Of a DNA stretch of 64,000 nucleotides, positions 1-7,899 are shown piece by piece (the stretch's first letter is position 1; each line of letters opens with the position of its first letter). Made by a program: the position numbers and the translations under genes. The DNA comes from RUG11247 sp045649485 (GTDB taxonomy: Bacteria; Bacillota; Clostridia; Christensenellales; Aristaeellaceae). The stretch spans positions 1 to 64,000 of the forward strand of contig JAZRPZ010000063.1 of the NCBI GenBank assembly GCA_045649485.1, in the 5' to 3' direction. A model generated the notes under the pieces. The model ran no database searches. It saw only the letters and a list, made by a program, of their open reading frames with translations, and had not been told where the DNA came from.

Positions 1-521
1 AGATCGTCGGCAACGACCTTGGTAATTTTGAGGGTCTGTTCCTTCATGCTGTTGAACATTTCCTGGCTCATAACGCCCAGAGCTTCCAGACCTTCGCTGG
101 TAACCAGGGGATCGCCCTTGGCGTCATCCTTGAAGGTGCACTCTACGTAGCCGCCTTCCAGCTTGGTGCCGTCAGCGATGTAGGCGCCATAACGACGGAT
201 GAAGCTGCCGGTAGCAACCAGACGGCAGATAACTTCCAGACCGTGACCGAAAACGGTTGCGGGCAGAACTTCCATGGTGGCGTCTTCCAGGTTGGCGCTT
301 ACATAGTGGGTCTTGATGCCGGCCTGCTTCAGCAGTTCGAAATAGTGGATGGAAGACTGGAGATTGGCCTTGCCGATACCTTCGATGGTCAGACCAACAG
401 TGTTCTCGCCGGGATCGAATACGCCGTCCTTGCCGGTGCAGTCGTCCTTGAACTTGAGCATTACATTACCATTTTCAAGAGCGTAAACGTCCTTGGTCTT
501 GCCTTCGTAGAGCTTCTTCAT
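1..521 (-). CDS. purC: SAICAR synthetase, N-terminal part (cut by window edge)
   Basis: Phosphoribosylaminoimidazole-succinocarboxamide synthase joins aspartate to CAIR with ATP in de novo purine synthesis; it is cytosolic. The visible 173 residues start MKKLYEGKTKDVYALENG, the typical PurC opening whose K-x-Y-x-G-K-T/S-K-D region lines the ATP site. The segment GTGSFIRRYG-like (ATGSFIRRYG here) and the VTSEGLEALG region also fit the family. The ATG at 519-521 has an AGGAGGC ribosome site at 531-537. The C-terminal part lies beyond base 1, so completeness cannot be judged. No other pur gene is visible on this side. Confidence 0.95.
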   Translation of the reverse strand, partial: MKKLYEGKTKDVYALENGNVMLKFKDDCTGKDGVFDPGENTVGLTIEGIGKANLQSSIHYFELLKQAGIKTHYVSANLEDATMEVLPATVFGHGLEVICRLVATGSFIRRYGAYIADGTKLEGGYVECTFKDDAKGDPLVTSEGLEALGVMSQEMFNSMKEQTLKITKVVADD

Positions 522-685
522 ATTAAAAGCGCCTCCTGTTTCTTGAATGGTATTATTTTATCACGCTATTTTTAAGTTGTATAGAATTTTTTCGTTATGA
601 TGTGCAAAAAGCAGTAATTTTTCTGATACGGCGCCGGTTTTCCCGAACAATGGTACCGATATTGTATATATAGTTCATATTTCAC

Positions 686-724
686 AAAAACCTCTGCCGT
701 CCGGGGGAATCCCACGGACGGCAG
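686..724 (-). terminator. Terminator of the ppk-GH42 unit
   Basis: A 10-bp perfect stem (694-703 with 715-724, arm CTGCCGTCCG) is followed on the minus strand by AGG and five T. It lies 88 bases past the GH42 stop. The region 525-685 upstream of purC is AT-rich and holds a weak minus-strand -10 (TAAAAT near 552) but nothing else I can name. Confidence 0.8.
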
Positions 725-811
725 ACAACGCAACTATATATAATGGACTATCGTCCCTTTAGCGGGGCCGCAGGAGCATCGCCCCTGCATCTTTTCCCCT
801 GCATCACTTGC

Positions 812-2785
812 TCAGATGTACTCCAGCACCATCACGTCGTAGGGCTTCAGTTCAACCTTGCCCTCGTATACCTTGCCGGTGATGAGATCCTTTGCAGGCT
901 TTTCGATAGTGATCTCGGCGTTCTTGCAGGCGTATTCCACCAGCACGAGGCCCTTGTCATCACGGTTTGCCACCATGATGCGGCCGTGAACATCAAATCT
1001 TTCGATGCCGGCATATTCGCATCCTGCGGCGATAATGCGGCGCATTGCGTGACCGGAAGGCAGGGTACCCAGCATGATAACGCGTCCCTTGCCCACCTTG
1101 GCTACGGAGCATACAGACTTGCCCATGATGGCGGAATGGCCGTCAACTACATCTACCAGGGATTCACCTGCGGAAGCATCGGTCATTTCATACCAGGTGC
1201 CGGACTTGAAAGCGTCGCCGTCGTTCCAGCGTGCCGCAATGCGACCCTCGGTATCGGGTGCAGCATAGCAGAACTTGATACCGGTCAGTTCCTCAAGCAT
1301 GCCGTAGAAGCGGTCACGATAGCGGGCGCCGTTGATATCGCGCACATCAGTGAGGGGACCTACGACCCAGGTGCCGCCGTTTTTGACCCATTCAGCCATG
1401 CGCTTGCCCAGGTCGCCGTCCTCAAGGGACATTACCATGGGCGAGAAAATGAGCTTGTATTCATCAACGGAATGATATGCATCTATAACATCGGGGCGCA
1501 GACCCATCTTGGTCATGGGCTTGTAGAACTTATCCTGTACGGTAGGCGCATATTCCCAGCCGCCGACAATAGGCTGAGTCATGTGCATATTCCAGCTGAG
1601 AGTGGTAAAATGGATAGCAATATCGGTCTTTACCTTGGTGCCGGCGATGAAATCTGCAGCTTTTTTATAGCCCTCGGCAACATCCATGACCTCGCCCACG
1701 GTGTGCATATCGCGTCCGGAGGAATCGATCACCGCGCCGTGAGTCAGTTCATGGCCTGCCCAATGGGTACGCCACAGCCAGTACATATTCGCCTCGCCGC
1801 CCAGCGCGATGGGCAGCCAGGAATTCACGCAGCAGAAACCTTCAGGCTTGATGGACTGGGTAATTGCGGTGGAACCGTTCCAGCAGGTTGCGGTCTCGGT
1901 ATTCCAGAAGGGCACATCCTTCAGCGTGCGCAGATAATCGAACCAGAATGCGCAGCCGTGCAGATTATCAGGAGTATTGTAGTGATTGAACTGGATGATG
2001 TCCAGCTTCTCGTTCAGCTTCCTGTAATCCATGCCGTTGATGGGCATGGTATCGGTGCCGACAGGTACCTTTACGTACTTATGCAGGATATCCGCCTGAC
2101 GATGTACGAATGCGATGTGGGAATCCTGCTGGAATGCCTCCCATTCCATCTTCAGATGGGGATTATGCCATGCATCGCGGGGCGCGGGGATATCGGCGAA
2201 ATCATCATACCACTGGCTGAACAGATTGAGATTCCAGGCATCGTTCAGCGCGTCGATATTGCCGAACTTCTTATGCAGATATTCGCGGAACTTGGACTGG
2301 CAATCGGGGCAGAAGCAGCCGCTGCCATGAGCATAGATCTCATTATCGATCTGCCAGCCGATGATGGCGGGGTCATCCGCAAACTCCTGAGCCATCTTCT
2401 CTACGATGCGCATGGAGTACTCGTTATAATGGATGTTATTGGAGCAGCAATGACGGCGGCCGCCGTGGGAAGCCTGACGGCCGTTCATGTTTTCCATCAT
2501 AACATCGGGATACAGGCGGCTGAGCCAGCGGGGCGGCGTGGCGGTGGGGGTACCCATAACCACGGCAAGACCTGCCTCGGCACACTTGTCAACTACCTTG
2601 CGGAAGAAAGAGAAATCAAACTCGCCGGGCTTGGGCTCCATGCGATGCCATGCAAATTCGGCGATGCGCACGGTATTGATGCCTATTTCCTTCATGCGGG
2701 CTATATCGCGGTCTATTTCCTCTTCGGGCCAGTCCTCGGGATAATATGCAACTCCGAGATAGGGAGTATTGGGCTTTTCAAACAT
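812..2785 (-). CDS. GH42 family beta-galactosidase
   Basis: Cytosolic glycoside hydrolase predicted to release terminal galactose from short beta-galactosides. Counting from the ATG at 2803, the acid/base Glu is E155 in QIDNE and the nucleophile is E303 in WNTETATCW. Cys119, Cys163, Cys165 and Cys168 match the structural zinc site of GH42 enzymes. Length (657 residues) suits the TIM barrel, trimerisation and small beta domains. No signal peptide is seen. I chose the ATG at 2785 because AAAGGCGG sits 7 bases before it; an ATG at 2803 overlaps the ppk stop as ATGA and is the alternative (663 residues). It is translationally coupled to ppk1, an unusual partner. Exact substrate is not deducible. 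Confidence 0.9.
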   Translation of the reverse strand: MFEKPNTPYLGVAYYPEDWPEEEIDRDIARMKEIGINTVRIAEFAWHRMEPKPGEFDFSFFRKVVDKCAEAGLAVVMGTPTATPPRWLSRLYPDVMMENMNGRQASHGGRRHCCSNNIHYNEYSMRIVEKMAQEFADDPAIIGWQIDNEIYAHGSGCFCPDCQSKFREYLHKKFGNIDALNDAWNLNLFSQWYDDFADIPAPRDAWHNPHLKMEWEAFQQDSHIAFVHRQADILHKYVKVPVGTDTMPINGMDYRKLNEKLDIIQFNHYNTPDNLHGCAFWFDYLRTLKDVPFWNTETATCWNGSTAITQSIKPEGFCCVNSWLPIALGGEANMYWLWRTHWAGHELTHGAVIDSSGRDMHTVGEVMDVAEGYKKAADFIAGTKVKTDIAIHFTTLSWNMHMTQPIVGGWEYAPTVQDKFYKPMTKMGLRPDVIDAYHSVDEYKLIFSPMVMSLEDGDLGKRMAEWVKNGGTWVVGPLTDVRDINGARYRDRFYGMLEELTGIKFCYAAPDTEGRIAARWNDGDAFKSGTWYEMTDASAGESLVDVVDGHSAIMGKSVCSVAKVGKGRVIMLGTLPSGHAMRRIIAAGCEYAGIERFDVHGRIMVANRDDKGLVLVEYACKNAEITIEKPAKDLITGKVYEGKVELKPYDVMVLEYI

Positions 2786-2799
2786 GTTCATACCGCCTT

Positions 2800-4908
2800 T
2801 CATTTCTTTATTCTGAATCTGTCAAATATCTTCCGGGCAATGGTCTTTTTGGCCACTACGGAAGGTGCGAGTACGATAGGATTATCCATATAATAATTCT
2901 GTGCGGTGCGCGGCAATTCGCCTGCGGGAGATATGCGCTGATAGCTGCCGTCGGGAAGCATGCGGCGCGCCTTTGTGTTATCGCTTATGAGCCTGTCGAG
3001 ATAATCCGCAAGCACAGCCTTTATCTCTTCACTCGCAACAGGGCATGCTATTTCCACGCGGCGGGTCTGATTTCGGGTCATTATATCGGCAGAGGAAAGA
3101 TACATCTTTCGCTCGCCTCCTGTGCCGAAGCTGTATATACGGGAATGCTCGAGGTACCTGCCCACAATAGATGTAACAGTGATATTCTCCGTCTTTCCGG
3201 GCACGCCCGCCACAAGGCAGCAGATACCGCGGATGATCAGATCTATCTTTACTCCCGCGCATGATGCTTCGCAGAGTTTATCTATCAGTTCGCGTTCGGT
3301 GACGGAATTCGCCTTTATGATTATTCTGCCGCCGGCGCCCTTTGCTATCTCCTCGTCTATCATCATCATGAGACGGTTCTTCATGGAGTTGGGCGCAACG
3401 AGAAGCTTCTCGTATTCGCCCACAAGCGAACCTATGAGCATATTCTGGAAGAACGCAACTGCATCCTGTGCGATGCCGTTATCTGCGGTCATAAGGCAGA
3501 AATCGGTATACAGCGCGGAGGTCTTCTCGTTATAGTTGCCTGTGCCGATCTGCGTTATATAGGAATAGCCGTTCTTTTCCCTTCTGGTTATAAGGCATAT
3601 CTTCGCATGGCACTTACAGTTTTCGGGGCCGTAGATTATTCTGCAGCCTGCTTCCTCAAGTTCGCGCGCCCATTCGATATTGTTCTGTTCATCGAACCTT
3701 GCGCGCAGTTCCATAAGCACGGTTACTTCCTTGCCGTTTTCCGCGGCTTCGCAGAGAGACTTGGCTATTGCGGAATTGCGGGCAAGCCTATAGATAGTGA
3801 TCTTTATGGATACCACATTGGGATCGGATGCGGACTGCTTGAGCAGATCAAGGAACGGCTGTATGGACTGATAGGGATAGAACAGCAGCACATCGCGCTG
3901 ATTAATCTGTTCGCGGATAGACATATTGCGGTCGATATACGCAGGCCATACGGGAGTATACGGTCTGTTATACATTTCCGGCGCGCATTTATCCAGCGCA
4001 TAGGCAAAATTCAGTTTCAGCGGGCATGCGCAGGAGAAAATCTGCGCGTTATCCAGTTTCAGGCTGTTTGCAAGCATCTTGGCAAGGCGGGGTGCATTGC
4101 CCTGAAGCTCGAGGCGCACGGGACCGAGGCGTTCCCTCTTGCGCAGCAGACGGGACATATACTTCAGGAAATCGGGATTATCCTCATCAAACTTTTCCTC
4201 GTCCAGCGAGATATCGGCATTACGGGTGACGGAGATAACAGCCTCCTCTTCCACCACGTATATCTTGAATATCTTTTTAAGGTGACCGGCGATTATGCCT
4301 TCCGTGCGCACGAAGCGCATGGGAGCACCGGGCAGTACAAGTATGGGAGGCAGGTCTGCGGGCACATCCACTATGCCTATGAGATTATCCTTGCCCTTTG
4401 CGGAAAGCAGCGCAGCGGCATACAGTTCCTTATTTTTCAGATGCGGGAACGGATGGCTGCGGTCGATTATCTGAGGAGAGAGTATCGGGCGGATATTTTC
4501 CTTATAATACTCATTTACATATTCCTTCTGATTATCACTGAGGGCATCATAGGCAAGTTCGGAAACGCCCTTTGCCGCCAGTTCACCCATAAGCTCGCGA
4601 TAGATATGATCGCGGCGCACGATAAGCGGACGCACCGCATCAAACACCTTCGTAAGCTGCTGCGAAGGAGTCATGCCGCTTTTATTTTCCACATCATCGG
4701 GAGTGACCGCTTCAAGGTCGTGCAGACTGCCCACGCGCACCATGAAAAACTCGTCAAGATTGCTGGTGAATATGGAAACAAAGCGCAGCCTTTCAATGAG
4801 GGGCACAGACTTATCCTCCGCCTCCTCAAGCACGCGTTCATTGAATTTCAGCCAGCTGAGTTCTCTGTTCTGGGTATATGTAAGATCCCAGTGATGGGTC
4901 TCGTGCAC
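2800..4908 (-). CDS. ppk1: Polyphosphate kinase 1
   Basis: Makes inorganic polyphosphate from ATP, reversibly. The 702 residues show the N-terminal helical domain (RELSWLKFNERVLEEA, SNLDEFFMVRVG) and two phospholipase-D-like catalytic domains. The two histidines expected for autophosphorylation and catalysis are His434 (CHAKICLI) and His588 (YLEHSRIYSF). The start is GTG at 4906-4908, with GGAGGA at 4915-4920 six bases upstream; no better ATG exists. A sigma-A promoter lies at 4972-4999. The stop overlaps the first possible ATG of the GH42 gene, so the two are very likely one transcript. Confidence 0.95.
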   Translation of the reverse strand: MHETHHWDLTYTQNRELSWLKFNERVLEEAEDKSVPLIERLRFVSIFTSNLDEFFMVRVGSLHDLEAVTPDDVENKSGMTPSQQLTKVFDAVRPLIVRRDHIYRELMGELAAKGVSELAYDALSDNQKEYVNEYYKENIRPILSPQIIDRSHPFPHLKNKELYAAALLSAKGKDNLIGIVDVPADLPPILVLPGAPMRFVRTEGIIAGHLKKIFKIYVVEEEAVISVTRNADISLDEEKFDEDNPDFLKYMSRLLRKRERLGPVRLELQGNAPRLAKMLANSLKLDNAQIFSCACPLKLNFAYALDKCAPEMYNRPYTPVWPAYIDRNMSIREQINQRDVLLFYPYQSIQPFLDLLKQSASDPNVVSIKITIYRLARNSAIAKSLCEAAENGKEVTVLMELRARFDEQNNIEWARELEEAGCRIIYGPENCKCHAKICLITRREKNGYSYITQIGTGNYNEKTSALYTDFCLMTADNGIAQDAVAFFQNMLIGSLVGEYEKLLVAPNSMKNRLMMMIDEEIAKGAGGRIIIKANSVTERELIDKLCEASCAGVKIDLIIRGICCLVAGVPGKTENITVTSIVGRYLEHSRIYSFGTGGERKMYLSSADIMTRNQTRRVEIACPVASEEIKAVLADYLDRLISDNTKARRMLPDGSYQRISPAGELPRTAQNYYMDNPIVLAPSVVAKKTIARKIFDRFRIKK

Positions 4909-4971
4909 GAATATTCCTCCCCTGTGCGGACATAATACATACGGATGACATAATAAGGCATCTTACCTATT

Positions 4972-4999
4972 ATTATATCCAAACATCCGATATTTTCAA
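4972..4999 (-). promoter_or_regulatory. Promoter of ppk1
   Basis: On the minus strand TTGAAA (4999-4994), 16-base spacer, TATAAT (4977-4972). It faces away from the pfk promoter 39 bases further on, so the two transcripts diverge. Confidence 0.75.
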
Positions 5000-5037
5000 T
5001 ATAATCCCTTCAAAAGTATAAAAATAGCCTTTCAGAC

Positions 5038-5065
5038 TTGACATTATGACAGGCAGGTATATAAT
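5038..5065 (+). promoter_or_regulatory. Promoter of phosphofructokinase
   Basis: TTGACA at 5038-5043, a 16-base spacer and TATAAT at 5060-5065, about 48 bases before the ATG. A strong AGGAGG follows at 5101-5106. Confidence 0.85.
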
Positions 5066-5113
5066 GTAAATTAAAAGTAATGATTCTGTTCGTTATATTA
5101 AGGAGGCTTTCTT

Positions 5114-6187
5114 ATGATAAGAATCGGTATGCTCACCAGCGGCGGTGACTGTCAGGCATTGAATACCGCCATGCGCGGCGTTGCCAAGACGCTGTACAAT
5201 TCCAAAGAGCAGGTTGAAATATACGGTTTTCTGGATGGCTATCAGGGACTTATCTACGGAAAGTTCCGTCTTCTGACATACAGTGATTTTTCCGGCATTC
5301 TCACCAAGGGCGGCACATTCCTCGGCAGCAGCCGCACGCCCTTCAAGACCATCCGCGAACCCGATGCCAACGGTCTGGACAAGGTCGCTGCAATGAAGCA
5401 GAATTACTACAAGCTGCAGCTGGATTGTCTGGTGATACTCGGCGGCAACGGCACACACAAGACCGCAAACCTGCTGCGTGAAGAAGGTCTGAACGTAGTC
5501 ACTCTGCCCAAGACCATCGACAACGACCTGTGGGGCACCGACATGACCTTCGGTTTCCAGTCCGCCGTTGATGTTGCCACCGACGCTATCGACTGCATAC
5601 ACACCACCGCCGCTTCCCACGGACGCGTATTTATCGTAGAGGTAATGGGTCACAAGGTCGGCTGGCTTACCCTCAACGCCGGTATCGCCGGCGGCGCAGA
5701 CATCATCCTGCTGCCCGAGATACCCTACGACATCGACAAGATAGTAAAGAAAATAAAGGAACGCCACGAAAACGGCAGCCGTTTCACCATACTTGCGGTG
5801 GCCGAAGGCGCTATATCCAAGGAAGACGCGCAGCTCACCAAGAAGGAATACAAGAAGAAGCTTGCCGAACGCAAGTATCCCTCCGTTTCCTACGAAGTCG
5901 CGGCAAAGATTCAGAAGAAGGGCGGCTTCGACGTGCGCGTTACCGTGCCCGGACACACCCAGCGCGGCGGCTCGCCTTCCCCCTATGACCGCGTATTCGC
6001 TACCCGTCTCGGCTCTGAAGCCGGCAAGCTCATACTCAAGGGCGAATACGGATTCATGGTCGGCTACAAAAACCGCGAGATAGTCAAAGTACCTCTGCAG
6101 GATGTAGCAGGTAAGCTCAAGATGGTAGACCCCGACGCCGCCATCATCAAGGAAGCCAAGGCTATCGGCATCAGCTTCGGCGATTGA
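5114..6187 (+). CDS. 6-phosphofructokinase (group III-like; donor ATP or PPi uncertain)
   Basis: Phosphorylates fructose 6-phosphate to the 1,6-bisphosphate, the committed step of glycolysis. The 357 residues carry the nucleotide-binding start MLTSGGDCQALN, the donor-site loop GGNGTHKTAN (residues 110-119), and PKTIDND (132-138) with catalytic Asp136. Gly113 corresponds to the residue that favours ATP (Asp favours pyrophosphate), whereas Lys133 is the residue usual in PPi-dependent and group III enzymes. The combination is mixed, so I leave the donor open. AGGAGG at 5101-5106 sets the ATG. It is monocistronic, with a hairpin element and a terminator behind it. Confidence 0.93.
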   Translation: MIRIGMLTSGGDCQALNTAMRGVAKTLYNSKEQVEIYGFLDGYQGLIYGKFRLLTYSDFSGILTKGGTFLGSSRTPFKTIREPDANGLDKVAAMKQNYYKLQLDCLVILGGNGTHKTANLLREEGLNVVTLPKTIDNDLWGTDMTFGFQSAVDVATDAIDCIHTTAASHGRVFIVEVMGHKVGWLTLNAGIAGGADIILLPEIPYDIDKIVKKIKERHENGSRFTILAVAEGAISKEDAQLTKKEYKKKLAERKYPSVSYEVAAKIQKKGGFDVRVTVPGHTQRGGSPSPYDRVFATRLGSEAGKLILKGEYGFMVGYKNREIVKVPLQDVAGKLKMVDPDAAIIKEAKAIGISFGD

Positions 6188-6200
6188 TGCTGAGGAGACA

Positions 6201-6252
6201 CACGGGGACTCTGTCCCCGTGACCCCTGCTTAAGGGACAATTGTCCCTTAAG
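6201..6252. repeat. Double-hairpin intergenic repeat, copy 1
   Basis: Two perfect palindromes lie side by side behind pfk: arms CACGGGGAC/GTCCCCGTG (6201-6209 and 6213-6221) and a 24-base palindrome centred on AGGGACAATTGTCCCT (6229-6252). The same two-hairpin layout, with shared core AAGGGACAAT and shared linker ACCCC, recurs at 58532-58577. It resembles dispersed palindromic repeats of Clostridia. Confidence 0.6.
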
Positions 6253-6294
6253 AATCCCGTGCTGAGGATATTTACAGATTAATATGTGTACTGT

Positions 6295-6340
6295 CGCCCG
6301 CCCGGAGGCCCAAACCCCGGACGGGCGAGGTTTATTTATT
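6295..6340 (+). terminator. Probable terminator of phosphofructokinase
   Basis: CGCCCG (6295-6300) pairs with CGGGCG (6322-6327), and CCGG with CCGG inside it. The plus side continues AGGTTTATTTATT. The T run is broken, so strength is uncertain; it overlaps the end of the convergent small gene. Confidence 0.5.
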
Positions 6341-6529
6341 GACTTTCGCTTCAAAACCATTGCATAACCAATGTGACTTTACCGTCTTTCTTCTTTTATG
6401 GGTACAATACCCGTCATCTGTTTCAATGTAGTCTTTTCCGATAAATGGAACTTTTATATAGTGTTGAACATAAAATCTGCATAACTCACACCTGTTTTGC
6501 GGTATAACCGAACATTTTTGTATATTCAT
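6332..6529 (-). CDS. Small Cys-rich protein, putative zinc binder
   Basis: 65 residues that I cannot assign to a named family. Cys14 and Cys17 (CELC), Cys42 (GYCTH) and Cys56 (WLCNGFE) are spaced as in small zinc-ribbon-like proteins; Cys6 and His44/His53 are possible extra ligands. It is basic towards the C-terminus. GGGAGGA lies just upstream of the ATG and a strong promoter (TTGACT, 17, TATAAT) precedes it. It is transcribed away from a 72-residue XRE regulator, with ACGTA-core palindromes between them, so it is probably the regulated target. Base composition is more AT-rich than the neighbours, which hints at acquisition. Confidence 0.7.
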   Translation of the reverse strand: MNIQKCSVIPQNRCELCRFYVQHYIKVPFIGKDYIETDDGYCTHKRRKTVKSHWLCNGFEAKVNK

Positions 6530-6542
6530 TTTGTCCTCCCAG

Positions 6543-6588
6543 TATTACGTAATATTTTTACGTAGTTGATATTTTGATTATAACGTAC
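6543..6588. promoter_or_regulatory. Candidate XRE operators (three ACGTA-core sites)
   Basis: TATTACGTAATA at 6543-6554 is a perfect 12-bp palindrome. A second TACGTA is at 6559-6564 and a third, TAACGTAC, at 6581-6588. The third overlaps the -10 region of the minus-strand promoter; the first two lie in the start of that transcript and near the -35 (TTGATA, 6566-6571) of the XRE gene. Confidence 0.6.
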
Positions 6589-6605
6589 AATATAGTCATA
6601 GTCAA
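6577..6605 (-). promoter_or_regulatory. Promoter of the small Cys-rich gene
   Basis: Minus strand TTGACT (6605-6600), 17-base spacer, TATAAT (6582-6577). The third ACGTA site lies across the -10 and the spacer. Confidence 0.75.
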
Positions 6606-6621
6606 TATGCAGGAGGAACAC

Positions 6622-6840
6622 ATGCCTTTTTGTAAACGGCTTCGCGAATATCGCATAAAGTGCAAATACACGCAGCAGGCTATGGCAGACAAGCTTGGTA
6701 TAACTCTGCGTGGATATCAGTTTTATGAACAAGGTGTCAGTGAACCATCCATAAGCACGCTTGTCACGATTTCAAATATGCTTGATGTATCATTGGATGT
6801 CCTTTTATGCAAAGACGAACATAAATCCGAAAACATCTGA
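6622..6840 (+). CDS. XRE-family helix-turn-helix transcriptional regulator
   Basis: 72-residue DNA-binding protein, essentially one HTH_3/XRE domain: CKRLREYRIKCKYTQQAMADKLGI (start of helices 1-3), then a recognition helix region LRGYQFYEQGVSEPS, ending with the usual ISNMLDVSLDVLLC. The ATG at 6622 is set by AGGAGG at 6611-6616. It has no effector domain, so it is probably a simple repressor of itself and of the divergent small gene through the ACGTA sites. A bidirectional terminator (6850-6891) separates it from icd. Confidence 0.9.
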   Translation: MPFCKRLREYRIKCKYTQQAMADKLGITLRGYQFYEQGVSEPSISTLVTISNMLDVSLDVLLCKDEHKSENI

Positions 6841-6849
6841 ATATAAAAA

Positions 6850-6891
6850 GAAAACTCCCCCTGAAGCTTTTATCGCTTTTGGGGAGTTTTC
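6850..6891. terminator. Bidirectional terminator between XRE gene and icd
   Basis: Perfect 11-bp stem GAAAACTCCCC/GGGGAGTTTTC (6850-6860, 6881-6891) with A-rich and T-rich flanks on both sides, serving the two convergent genes. Confidence 0.85.
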
Positions 6892-6893
6892 TT

Positions 6894-7898
6894 TTATGCA
6901 GTTATCTTCGCTATCAGCGCATCGGCATATTCCTTCGTACCGAGTGTACCGCCGAGGTCGGAGGTGAGCTGCTTACCTTCCTCGATTATGGAACTTACTG
7001 CGCTTTCGATCTTTGCGGCGGCTTCTGCTTCACCGATATGGCGGAGCATCATTGCGCCGGAAAGAATGAGTGCGGTGGGGTTAGCGATATTCTGTCCTGC
7101 GATCTGCGGGGCGGAGCCATGAACGGCTTCGAATATGGCCTTGCCATGTCCTACGTTTGCACTGGGTGCAAGACCAGGACCGCCCACGAGACCTGCGCAC
7201 AGGTCGGACACGATATCTCCGTAGAGATTGGGCATTACCATAACATCGAACTTACTGGGATCCTGCACAAGGCGCATGCACAGCGCGTCGATTATCATAT
7301 CATCGAATTCGATATCCGGATATTCGGGCGCTATCTCACGGGCTATCCTGAGGAACATACCGTCGGTGCACTTCATGATATTGGCCTTATGCACGCAGGT
7401 CACTTTCTTGCGGCCGTTCTGCTTTGCGTATTCGAATGCATAGCGGATGATACGCTCGCAGCCTGTCTTGGTGAACACCTTTATGCTTTCGGCAGCCACA
7501 TCACCAACCATATGCTCGATGCCGGCGTACAGACCCTCGGTGTTTTCGCGCATTACGACCAGATCCACATTTTCGAATCTTGTGGGCACATTGGGATAGG
7601 TCTTGGAGGGGCGTACATTTGCGTACAGATCCAGTTCGCGGCGCATTACAACGTTTACGCTGCGGAAACCGGTGCCGATGGGCGTGGTGATGGGTCCCTT
7701 ATAAGCCACTCCGTACTGACGGATAGCATCTACGACCTGCGGCGGTATGGGCGAGCCGTACTTTTCTATCTGTGCGGCGCCTGCATCCATCTTATGCCAT
7801 TCGATATCAACACCTGTAGATTCGATCACCTTCACGGCAGCATCCATAATTTCCGGACCGATGCCGTCTCCGGGAATGAGAACTATATCATGCTTCAT
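6894..7898 (-). CDS. NAD-type isocitrate dehydrogenase
   Basis: Oxidative decarboxylation of isocitrate to 2-oxoglutarate. The 334 residues belong to the isocitrate/isopropylmalate dehydrogenase family; RSVNVVMRRELDLYANVRP has the Ser80 and Asn82 expected for isocitrate, and the family signature NLYGDIVSDLCAGLVGGPG is at 224-242. HGSAPQIAG (260-268) lacks the Lys/Tyr pair of NADP enzymes such as E. coli Icd, so NAD is likely. It starts one base after the aconitase stop, and together with Re-citrate synthase completes the route to 2-oxoglutarate for glutamate synthesis. 3-Isopropylmalate dehydrogenase is the alternative, but both sequence and context argue against it. Confidence 0.93.
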   Translation of the reverse strand: MKHDIVLIPGDGIGPEIMDAAVKVIESTGVDIEWHKMDAGAAQIEKYGSPIPPQVVDAIRQYGVAYKGPITTPIGTGFRSVNVVMRRELDLYANVRPSKTYPNVPTRFENVDLVVMRENTEGLYAGIEHMVGDVAAESIKVFTKTGCERIIRYAFEYAKQNGRKKVTCVHKANIMKCTDGMFLRIAREIAPEYPDIEFDDMIIDALCMRLVQDPSKFDVMVMPNLYGDIVSDLCAGLVGGPGLAPSANVGHGKAIFEAVHGSAPQIAGQNIANPTALILSGAMMLRHIGEAEAAAKIESAVSSIIEEGKQLTSDLGGTLGTKEYADALIAKITA

Positions 7899-7899
7899 T

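Noticed and set aside
639..652. PurR box (CCGAAC core at 643-648) upstream of purC
   Set aside because: Only one half-site is visible, with no oppositely oriented partner at suitable spacing, and it lies about 120 bases from the gene.
743..2893. Very long open frames on the opposite strand of real genes (also at 3607-4935, 7747-9573, 13365-15593 and minus 53633-55486)
   Set aside because: Where I checked phase they run codon-for-codon antisense to genes with clear families, as expected when TTA, CTA and TCA codons are rare in the sense gene. Their translations are His/Gly/Ala-rich without motifs and lack ribosome sites.
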